Assembly (NCBI GenBank): GCA_023853785.1
Contig: JAJIRX010000233.1
Coordinates: 22,393 to 86,392 of the forward strand
Origin: Psilocybe azurescens
Taxonomy: Eukaryota; Basidiomycota; Agaricomycetes; Agaricales; Agrocybaceae
Reading direction: 5' to 3'
DNA length: 64,000 bases
The number at the start of each line of letters is the position of its first letter. Within the stretch, counting starts at the first letter, position 1. A program made the position numbers and the translations under genes. The notes under the pieces were generated by a model. It was not told the origin of the DNA. It made no database searches and worked only from the letters and a program-made list of their open reading frames with translations. This document shows, in pieces, positions 10,651 through 20,729 of the stretch.

Positions 10651-11099
10651 TCATCAGCTAATGTTCTTCAATATGCACAGGAGGCAAGGGAGAGATATGA
10701 GGTGCAAGTGCATGTCTTATATGTGATCAATTATTTGTTATCCAGATCATGGTTCGTTAGCAGGCAGCTGAAAGGCTGCTGTGTGCGACAAGCCTCACTG
10801 ATGTAAGGGAGCTTAAGGGAATCCTGGAAAGACAGGACAAGAGGGTCTTTGTTTGTTGTGGTAAGAGACCCAGCTACGATACATAAAAATGTATAACCAT
10901 GTACCTTCATTCATTGTGGTAAAAGACAAGGAACAAAGATATGAAAATGAGAAAATTGTGTGTCAGAGTCAGATGATGGTCGATTGACAGTGTGTGACCT
11001 CAGTTGTGTACAAGGTTACTACACCTAGGGGGGGTAAGACAAGGGAAGGCCAGGCTTACAGTAGCACATAGACGGTATAGAGAGATCCACAGTGCAAAT

Positions 11100-13150
11100 T
11101 CAAACATAATATCCAAACAGCAGGATATTTAGTACTGTGGTCATCACAAATAGAGCTAAGGTGCTGACTCTGGCTTTGAATCCAGTCTCACATGGATGGA
11201 TACATCAGCAAATGCTCATCTGTCTGGATGGTCTAAAGCCAGAACCTCCAGACAGAATCAGTCCTTCAGGATATGTGTGGCGACTCTTTATTAGAGTGCC
11301 ATATCTTGAGCATGGAACCATATCTAGTTGCTGGTTTTATGCCAAGTCAGAACATATCAGATTTCAGAGTGTACTAGAGATTTTTAAATGTTTCATAAAA
11401 AATTTCACGGTGAGATGTTTAGTGCGGGGTGGCTTTGTAATTGCCCAATACACAACACCCAATCAAATATTTATATTGATCAGTTCGATCTGGGAGGGTA
11501 AGCTCGTAAGGCTTATTACAATAACTAGTTTAGCAGAGTACAGACTTAGACGATCGCGCTGGGGTGATCACTAGTAGCTAGAGAACGTTTTTACAGGCTA
11601 GTACACACAAGGCACTTGAATAGTAAGGGTGGTCTCTCTTATATGAGGGCGATCACCAATATCAGGGGATCGCTTTTGGGGCGAGTGTACACGGGACACT
11701 TAACAGTTTCTCTTTATAAAACCCAAACTCAAACTTTGTCAAACACTATAAGCGATCACCCGTATTAACACGTAGTAGATCCTTGGTTCCTATAAGCAAC
11801 TGGGCACACTAGTCCACAGTCCTTAGTTTACTATAGGCAACGTCCTGAAACAGTCGGATTTCTCTGACAGTCGTCCCTAGTTACTATGAGCGATCACTAG
11901 CCTTTATAGGGTTCCCACCCGTACTTAATAATCCCCAGGGCAGTCTTACTATAGGCAACGTCCTGAACAGTCGGAGTTCTCTGACAGTCGTCCCTAGTTA
12001 CTATGAGCAATCGCTAGTCGTATAGGGTTCCAATCCGTACTTAACAATCCCCAGGGCAGTCCACGGATGACTTATAAAAGCCTGCTTATCAAGTCTAATA
12101 GACCTGACGTTGAATATCACAATGGCGATCGCTCACGAAACCAGGTAACGCCTAATTGCTTAAGGTGAACTGCAGTGTTCGATCTCTTATCACACAAATC
12201 ACTAGTCCTCAAGTGTTAACACTAGAATTCTTATTCAGAGTAAATTCTGATATCAAATCTGGGGTGTAAATTACTTGGTTCCTATTCTAAGATACAGGAC
12301 TGTTTTTATAGACTAAATAGATACTTTGGCTTGTGATAATTGAAAGAGACTAAGAGAAAAGGAAGGAAATGGACCGCGTGCTGCCTAGCCTTTGCTGCAC
12401 CAATTATAATAGTGGAAAGTACTAGTTTGCCTGGGCTACGGCGCTTATTTGAAGATAACATGGTTGTCCATGTGGCAGTGCCTTCTTGGGTAGCGATCAC
12501 CCGACTTATTTTATCAGATGGCTCGCGGCTAAGGCATGTCGGGACTAGATTACTTAGGGGTATATTTCTAGGAAACCCTCCCAAGGTTCCCCAGCACAGT
12601 TGCTATTGGTTTAGGACCCCCTGGAACAGCAGGTGCCCTTATCATGAGGCAAGTTACCTCTAGTATCGTGTGGCGATCGCCGGCTGGGCGATCGCTCACT
12701 CACGTTGGCTGCATTGCAAATTACAAGTTGTTATAGTCGGATCTATTAGACCGCCATATGCTGAGTTGTACACAAGATTTCAATTGCCAATACATTCGGT
12801 CCGTGGGGCGATCACCCGTGTGGCGCAGTGATGCCTGATCCCCGAGCGGTTGATCGCCTAATTTAGTGAACAGCCTTTGTGAGGCCTGGACACAGTGATC
12901 GCTTTGCTAATTAATAAGGTTTTCATCACTTGGCGATCGCTCGGTAAGACACTGGTGGGTGTTACCCCTTGTAAGAGCCAAGGTCATTTCTTAAGGGTTT
13001 CTTCTTTGCATGGGACTAATAGTATGATCAATGGAGCGGGCGATCGCCCGGACGCTTCGGTTAGGGTTGCTTTGATAGCTGTGTAGGAAACTAAAGGTAG
13101 TCTTTGATTCGTAGCACTGATTAATAGGCCACACTACACCTTAGTTAGTT
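11100..13150. repeat. GCGATCGC-rich, ORF-poor block
   Basis: Five perfect GCGATCGC octamers (12125, 12673, 12688, 12933, 13040) occur within 925 bp, and near matches of the type GCGATCAC, GTGATCAC, GGATCGCT or TGATCGCC add about ten more between 11550 and 12900. By chance a given octamer is expected about once in 65 kb; only one other perfect copy is in the window (22835). No credible gene lies in the block; a 107-codon plus frame (12340-12663) and its minus-strand partner lack any family feature. Palindrome arrays of this kind are best known from cyanobacteria (HIP1), but here they are embedded in fungal repeat DNA. Confidence 0.65.
11828..12061 (+). repeat. 118 bp direct tandem duplication
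   Basis: Two adjacent copies, 11828-11945 and 11946-12061, share TTACTATAGGCAACGTCCTG, TCTGACAGTCGTCCCTAG, TTACTATGAGC, TATAGGGTTCC and AATCCCCAGGGCAGT with a few substitutions and small indels. Each copy carries one GCGATCAC-type word (11888, 12006 region), so this duplication is one way the palindromes have multiplied. Confidence 0.8.
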
Positions 13151-13429
13151 TGTAAGGTCTATTACTCTTGTTGGCCCACTAGGAAGTAAAGCCTCAAAGC
13201 CTAATAGTCTGGCGTATCTCCTACCCTTCACTAGTATAATGTACTAGTTTATTACAGATAACAATCGCAAAAATAAGGGCCTCTGTGTCTCACTATGAAT
13301 TGTAAGCTCAGAATGGTTTACACCCTTTCAACGGATTATACACCCAGACATTCAGATGTAGTTAAATTGATATAGTAAATACAATCAGTTTCGCATTTAT
13401 AATCCTTCTACATACTACTAGACATCTCC

Positions 13430-15240
13430 CTCAATGTCTGATGATAGGCAAACTATATCAACAGGATCATCCATGACACTACCATCGCTTCCTGCCATAT
13501 ACATGTCACCAAGGCTGCCTACAACTGCCTTTGAGGCATCCCAAATATCCTGCTAGACACGGTCTGAAAGCCTTTGGATAAGCTTGTAGTGAGACACTGC
13601 TCGAATTGCCCATGGAGCCCTAACAAAACACCTTTTGTTTCTTTATCAGGTCCTGATCCCGTGTGCCAAAGCTTTAAAGCACACTCATGCTAATACACAA
13701 ATTAAACTGTAAGTAACTGACAAGATATAATAGAGGGAACCTTACCACAGCAGCACAAAGTGCTAAAGCACCTGCAGGATGCCCGTAACAGTCATCAGTT
13801 TTGGTTATGATTTGAAAGTGCACAATGTAGACTTCAATGATTGCATCGGATTGATAGGCACCCAACTCTATGTGGGAAATAAATACAACAGAGATTAGCT
13901 TAATGTTTTCACATATATGAAGACAGACACATACCTTTGTTTTGGATTGCGATAGATGTAAGACAAATCAGAGAGCTGACTTTCAACATATGCTTTTGTC
14001 CAGTCTTTGAACTCTTGTATAGTTCAGCCAAAAATATTTCCCCAAATGCTTGAGAGCTTGTTTTCCAATAGAACTCTGCCATGTTTGGATTTCTGTATTG
14101 GCCTGCAAAGAATGTGAGCCATGCATGATACAATCTGAAAAATACACACCACAGATATCACTGCATCATCTATGGGTATTTCTGGAAACTCTTGCTTCCA
14201 GCTATCTTCAATGATTGCATGTAAATCTGGGTGGGAGTTTACCCCAAATAGCTCCTCCATGGTACTGGCCCAGTCAATAATTACAGGTATAACTGAATCC
14301 TGCCATCGTTGAAGATCCTGGGTGTGATTTTGAAATGGCAGATGTCTGTTCTTGTATCAGGGTTTAGCCTTGTGTTGAGCAGCAGCACTTTGCTTGACAG
14401 CTAAGATATTGACCTTGGCCAGTTTGATGCCCATCTGTATTGGGAATGTCAAATTGTCGGAATGTTAAGGTAACAATAAGTGGACTTGCCAATTTTGTAC
14501 CTCTGTGGTGCTCCTTTCTCCTGACTCCTGCTGTACCTGTGTGTTGAACTACATCCTCATTCTCCTCTCTGTTATGACCTAATGACCTATGCTCAGTATT
14601 TCTTGCATCGGCCAGGCCTTCTGAATTGGATTGATTTAATACTGTCTTGAGGCCACTGGACTTGACTGGTGGATGTTCAGAAGAAGAAATATTGGCTTGC
14701 TTCAACCAGTCTGGAAGAAGGCCTTCTGGGACTGTGGACCTTGCAGATGACCTGGGCCATGTGGCATCAGTCTTCGATGTGTGCAAACAAGTGACAAGCA
14801 GTTGACTCACTTTTGATTTCTACCACCATTCTGATTTCCTCTTTCTCTGCTGTTTGCAGACCCTTCTTCAAGAAAAACAATGTCAGGCTGTGTATATTGA
14901 GTAGCCTTTGTCTGACGAAGGGCTTAGAACTCACTCTGCAGAGTGCTGGAGGACTGGAAGTACACAGAATGATGAGTGCTAATAAAATTGACATTGTCAG
15001 AGAGCTGGCCTTTTTCTTTGTCTTTTCCAGTGGTTTTGTGGTATGGTCTATACAGAGGTCTTCCTCAGCATCCTCCACCTCAAAATCTGGTGTCAGGTCC
15101 TCATTTTCATCATATTCTGAGTCTGTTCCAGGCTCAGCCTACAATGCTCTATGGTAAGCAGATTGAAGAGTTATGCATAGTGTGGAGGAGATTGGCGATG
15201 TGCTTGTAGAACTGAGCTAAGTCAGAATTACCCCTGCCAA
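13430..15240 (-). pseudogene. Decayed intron-bearing cargo gene next to the Plavaka transposase
   Basis: Minus-strand coding fragments can be followed from about 15240 down to 13430. They include an acidic N-terminal part (DFEVEDAEEDLCIDHTTKP near 15070), WQDSVIPVIIDWASTMEELF (near 14290), HAIIEDSWKQEFPEIP, YRNPNMAEFYWKTSSQAFGE (14107-14040), YQSDAIIEVYIVHFQIITKT (13855-13800) and HPAGALALCAAV (13778-13742). Frames change several times; some changes look like introns (GTAAGG near 13738) and others are stops or shifts. The pattern resembles hypothetical proteins that often sit beside Plavaka elements in Agaricomycetes, perhaps of the DUF6532 type, but I am not sure of the family. Function unknown. 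CpG is rare, as in the neighbouring transposase. Confidence 0.5.
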
Positions 15241-15924
15241 TGGACGTCAGCTGCATAATGCAGTCCGATCACAAACAGTAGAACAGGATCATGGCGAGTT
15301 TCATTACTGATTTTATTTCAATTTCCATTATCTTTTTCATTTCTCACAGTTTGGCTTCTTTATTTTCTTTTACTACATACCTGTCAGTCGAGTGGACAAG
15401 GACGGACGCTGCTGTGTTGATTCCCTGCAAGAGGGGCAATGCCACAACGTAGTTGAGGGGCTATGACGGGGAATGCCCTTGAGCAAGGCAGAGCTGTATG
15501 TGCGCATCTGCACTCCTGAAAGCCATCGGCATGCTCACGCTTCATCCTTCAACCACTTGATCTGAGCTTTTTCTTTTAAACATTTGAAACAGATATTAGT
15601 TTACAAATTTGCACTCGGAAGGGCATCCAGCAGCATAAGAGAACACGTGCACTTGGACTCGTATATACAGACAAAATGTAGAGCGGAATCCCTAGTGAAT
15701 TGACCCCACTTTACTCTGATAAAAACTGCACCTGTGCCCTTTGAGCCACACCGTGATCAAGCCTTCTGCACTATCAAATATCCTGATCTTAATCCGCCTT
15801 CGACAACTGTAGTCCTCTCCCCAGGAAAGATTTATCTCTTCCACAATAGAAAAAAATACCATTCTAATCTGTCTTCTTTCTTCAGCTGCATTGTGTCTTT
15901 GCTCATAGAATTCTTGCAGCTGTT

Positions 15925-16410
15925 TTAGGTCTTCATCACTGTTTTCATTTCCATCATTGCCGGCCTGGTCAAAATCAGAAGTACCCAGCTGCCTACCATC
16001 CCAGTCAGTGTCAATAGTGAAAAAGGTGGGAGCTCTATAGATGTATCAGTGTCAAGTTCCTCCTCCTCAACTTCACCTTTTCTAGCCAGTGCAAGTTCTT
16101 TGTCACAAATTTCGCTTTGATAAGCAGCTGCTGTTTGAAAATCTGGATGCTCAACTGCACAGGAGGGAAGCTGGGAATTTTGAACAGCATCTTCAACAAG
16201 AGCCATGCGGCTTGCACTTAGCTGACAGGCTTCTACAGTTCGCGTGAATTTTTTTGCATTTTCTTCGTCTTTCAACTGCATTTTCTCTGCTACTGCTTGT
16301 TTTTTTCCGAGGCTGACACCACCACTTGTGCTCTAGATCACTTGATGGGAGGGCCTCTGGGAGGTTCCTGGCTAGACCTAGTTTTGCGTTTGCCTGAGTT
16401 GGACATTTGG
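15925..16410 (-). pseudogene. Remnant of a second minus-strand open frame (Lys/Glu-rich protein)
   Basis: A 118-codon frame ends at 15925 and contains EENAKKFTRTVEACQLSASR, EDAVQNSQLPSC and an acidic EVEEEELDTDTS. Upstream, in another frame, MSNSGKRKTRSSQEPPRGPP (start about 16408) gives a plausible basic N-terminus followed by a stop. It probably is the 5' part of the same cargo gene as 13430-15240, or an independent one; I do not recognise it. It lies head-to-head with the transposase that starts near 16556. Confidence 0.4.
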
Positions 16411-16555
16411 CTGAGTGGAATATGGATAATGGAGGATGCATTGAACAAAATTTTGAATAGTAAGTCACATTGTCATGCCTTTGTCATCACTACACTGATC
16501 AACTCTACTTTGCTCAGATTATTTTGCTTACAATCCACCACATACTCAATGCCTT

Positions 16556-19500
16556 GCAGTGCACAATATTCAAATATTCTGTGTAACCTTCCCTGTCCAT
16601 ACAAAGGTTGCTCACACACATTCCGATCGGAGTCTGGCTGCACAAATCATGTTGGTGCTGTTCATTTGCCTAAAGAACAACACCAGCATTGTCAGCCCCC
16701 AGTTTTTCACCTTCACCCTTGCCACCACCTCAAATTTTGTCACCACCTGTATCTCCTCAACCACAATCTCCTCAACCATCTACCTCTGAAACACAGCAGA
16801 CACAACATTGTAACCAAGTGTATCACCTATTTATAAATAGTCAGTCACTTTTTTATATTATTGTGGAGTGCCAGTGAGTTTACATTAAGAGCATATATAG
16901 GTTGTCCTTGTGATTCTACAGTGAATTTCTGCCTGTTGGGGCTCCTGCTCCTGAGTGGCCAACACTTTCAAATGATGATTGGTCTCCCTTCAGTGACAAG
17001 CTGCAATTTCAGGTGGCTGACTTTCTTTATCAACATGAGGAAATGTCACAAAGGAATATTGATTACCTGTTGGAGCTGTGGGCTTTATCTCTAATGAAGT
17101 ATGGCTTGATGGGACCATTTGAAAATTATCAGCACATATATAATACTATTGATAAAATTGAAAAAGGTATGTAAGTTTTATTTGTAACACTTCCAAATCT
17201 GCAACTTAACAAAGCTTAGGAGATGCACCATGGCAGTGCATGCACACTGTGGTCAAAGAACATCTGTCTAGTAATGCTCCTCATTACTTGAAGCAATCAT
17301 ATGAGATCTGGTATTGTGATCCATGTGTAGTTATACAAAATATGTTGTCGAATCCAGACTTTTCCAAAGAATTTGACCCAGCACCCTATGTTGAGCTTTG
17401 TCATGGAAAGCGGCACTGGTCTGACTTCATGTCAGGAAATTTTACCTGGCGTCAATGTGTAAGTGTACTCTAAAACTCTTCGTGATCTCTAACTAACATT
17501 TTCTTCAAAATATAGGACCAGATTCATACCAAGAACCCCCAGGCTAACGATGGAGCTATGTTTGTGGCAGTTATCTGTGGGACAGACAAACAACTGTTAG
17601 TGTTGGGACAGGAGATATTGAGTATCATACAATGTATCTCTCCATTGGAAATGTCCACAATTCTGTCCAACATGCACATTGAAATGCTGTTGTACCAATT
17701 GGCTTTCTTGCTATTCCCAAAAGTAAGCCATTACATTCTGTTTATGTATCTAGATTTTTGTCTAAAGACCTGGGCTTAGGTGAGCGCAAACATGATAAAG
17801 ATGTTGGCTTTTGCAAATTCAAACAAAAACTGTACCACACAACGATATCAGCTATTTTCATGTTGCTCAAACCAGCTATGTCAACACCAGTTGCTCTTTT
17901 GTGTCTGGATGGATACTACCAGCATGTAATCCTTGGATTAGGACCCTTTATTCCAGATTACCCTGAGCAGGTATTGCTTGCTGGCACAGTGAATGGATGG
18001 TGTTCTCAGTATGTTGGAAAGACATAGCTACTTGGCTATTTTTGGCTCATATATTGATTTTCTACTCAGCTGTACAGCTCAACACAAAAATATTGATGGA
18101 GTTGGTGGGCTTTGATGCCACCAGCTCACAGATGCACTGCCTCAAAATTTTCTTCTATGGTCCTGTCAGATGAATATGGTGTTGATGTTGATGTTGTTCC
18201 CTTTACTTGTGACTTTCCTTGTGCTGATATATGTACATGAGTTACTTCCCTCCAACCTTCTTCATCAGGTTGTAAAAGAAACATTTAAGGATCATCTTGT
18301 TGAATGGGTAGGAGATTACATTGCACTGACACATGAACCTGCTGAGGCAGCAATGGATAAAATTGATTGACAGTAAGTTTTACTATATTACCAAGCAGTG
18401 AGAAGGCCTAACATATGTTATTTGCAGACTTGCAGCAACACCACCATTCTCATGCCTTCATTGGTTCAAGCAAGGTCATTGCTTTACTCAGTGGACTGGT
18501 GATGATTCCAAGGCATTGATGAAGGTATATTTGTTTTAATTCATTCTTTTTCAGTGCATATAAATATTTTTGTTATCCAGATATACCTCCCTGCTATTCA
18601 TGGTTTGCTACCACCTTATGCTGTCAAGTGTATCGGGGTATTTTTGGACTTCTGTTACCTTGCTCAAAGGTCTGATTTTGACCTAAAAACTCTTGATGCA
18701 CTTGATGATACCCTTCATAGATTTCATACATACCATGAGGTCTTCTGATCCTCCAGTGTTTGTGAAAGGTTTTCTTTACCTTGCCAACACTCACTTGTTC
18801 ATTATCACACCAATATTGAAGATTTTGGTACACCAAATGGCTTATGCTCATCTATTACTGAACCATGACATATAACAGCTGTGAAAAACCCTGGCATCAG
18901 TCCAATCACTATGAGGCCCTTGGCCAAATGCTGATGACAAATCAGCAACTTGATAAGCTCAATGCCGCTTGGACTGATTTTATTGAATATGGCATGCTCC
19001 ACCGCAGAGGCCACCTCCTTTCAATTCTGAACCAAATGATGATGATGATGATGATGGTCCTACTGATGAGAATGTTATAGCAGATGTTTGTTTAGCACGC
19101 ACACATGGTAAGCAATTTATAACATTATACCTTGATGTCAGTGCTTATTAATCTTCAGCTCGATGTTATTCATCTGACTTATATCACCTGGTGGAATATA
19201 TCAAGGAGCCAACATTACCCAATCTTATCTGTGCCTTTCTTCTAGACCAGATGCAAGGCAGTAGCAGCTCAGTGGCATCCATCACATTTGACTCTGATGA
19301 TGAGACTGACATGCTCCATGGAATATCTCATATCCATGTTTTTCACTCTGCAGTTGCCACATTTTATGCACTGAGTGATCTATCTGGTCTTCATGGGATG
19401 CACACAGAGTGTATACGTTCCACTCCTTTGTAGCAGAATAAGGGACCTCACCATGATTGTGCTTTTGTGGTAGAAGACCAAAGTCAGAGAGGTTTTTGTG

Positions 19501-19812
19501 GGATGAGTGTTGTGCGGGTCAAGCTTTTCATTTCTTTCTTTTATAAGGGAGAAGAGTATATGTGTGCTTTGGTCCAATGGTTCAAAAGGTAGGACGGAAG
19601 CCAGAGGACCAAATTGGGATGGGGTTGTTGAGCCAGAGAAGTTGACAATGGTGGTACACTTTGATACAATGCTTCATGGTGCTCCTTTGATTCCTGTCTA
19701 TGGTCAAGGACATTTACCTGTAAAATTTAGTTATACATGGTCCCTTGATGCATTTAAAGCTTTCTTTGTAAATAAATATGCAGACTATCATGCAAATGAA
19801 ATTGCCTTTTAG
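16556..19812 (+). pseudogene. Plavaka-family (KDZ superfamily) transposase, decayed
   Basis: The N-terminal C2H2 finger is present (CPYKGCSHTFRSESGCTNHV, then GAVH, near 16590-16670), followed by a Pro/Ser-rich linker. Blocks typical of Plavaka transposases follow in order: GPFENYQHIYNTIDKIEKG and GDAPWQC across an intron (about 17168-17219), SYEIWYCDPCVVIQNMLSNP, GKRHWSDFMSGNFTWRQC, a second intron ending near 17516, YPEQVLLAGTVNGWC (17963-18007), LLHQVVKETFKDHLVEWVGD (18256-18315), YLPAIHGLLPPYAVKCIGVF, LDFCYLAQRSDFDLKTLDAL, and HSLVHY/EDFGTPNGLCSSITE (near 18790-18870) where the next conserved residue is a TGA stop. Several frame changes are not introns. The protein would cut and rejoin transposon ends; this copy cannot. 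The name rests on remembered family features, not a search. Confidence 0.75.
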
Positions 19813-19871
19813 TTCATTCAAACAAAATTAAGGGTTAAAAATCATGAATATGAGATTGAGATACAATACAA

Positions 19872-20725
19872 TTAGAAGTACTTAGTCAAGTATAAAATAT
19901 CTCGAGCACTATTTATCTTGTTCTTGAGCATCTCTATTCTTTCATATGCTCCATTGCCTGTTGTGATGGTCCTCAAATATTTGATTTCCTGCTCAGCTAC
20001 AAAAAGCTTGTGCTCCAACCAGTTAATCTCAGCTCTGGCCTGCCTTTCTTGAATGCACGATTGGTCCAGCATACATGATATTAGTGAGGGCTGTGGATCT
20101 GGAGAAAAAGGATCATTTGATTGTTCTCAGTCTCGGTGTTGTACATGATTTTGGTGAGCACTGGTTGAATCTGGGGTTTTCTAAAATAGAATGTGTCATT
20201 ATTACTTCAAAAATCAATGGTCTTTGAACTCACCGCAACAGGCCCTCTTGCCATAATTCAACACCTCTTTGTCCCAGGAGTTGCCAATTGAAGGTCTAGA
20301 ACCCATTCAGATAGAGGTTGATTGGTGTCTTCCTCATCCTAAGATATAACAAGTGCACTTTAAGTACAGCTGGAATGTTTTAATCAAACTTACCTCTCCA
20401 TGTATCAAGCTTGGAATCCAGAATTTGAGGTCTTTTCAAGAGAATACTCTGCATTTAGAGGCTGAAGAGCTTTCTCTGTCAATGCAGTAGTATCCTGGGA
20501 AATAACCCCAGAAATTTGGGAGTTGGAACTAACCAGAAATGATTCAGGCTGACTCCGAGAGCCATTCAGATTTTGGACTGACTCCAGCAAGTCCTGAGAG
20601 TCAGAGTCTAAAACTAGCGACACAATGTCTGCAACTTCGATTTGGGAAAGCTGGGTGTTGGGATTGGGATGTTCACTGAGAGTGGGAGCAGGAGAGCAGA
20701 GTCCCAAAAATTTTAAGCTGGCCAT
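19872..20725 (-). pseudogene. Coiled-coil cargo gene beside the transposase
   Basis: The start at 20725 (MASLKFLGLCSPAPTLSEHP) opens a 106-codon frame rich in Ser/Glu, then a possible intron (GTAAGT near 20395, TTAG near 20345), a short exon (DEEDTNQPLSEWVLDLQLAT), and a last exon to 19872 with a heptad-like segment (RAEINWLEHKLFVAEQEIKY, then LRTITTGNGAYERIEMLKNK). The last part predicts a coiled coil. Frames between the parts are broken. It is convergent with the transposase and likely part of the same mobile unit; Plavaka elements commonly carry accessory genes. Function unknown. Confidence 0.45.
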
Positions 20726-20729
20726 TTAG

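Noticed and set aside
11828..12061. CRISPR-like array
   Set aside because: Only two direct copies of 118 bp with no spacers; ordinary tandem duplication in a eukaryote.
12340..12663. 107-codon plus-strand frame in the GCGATCGC block
   Set aside because: The opposite strand is equally open, and there is no domain, promoter or splice evidence.
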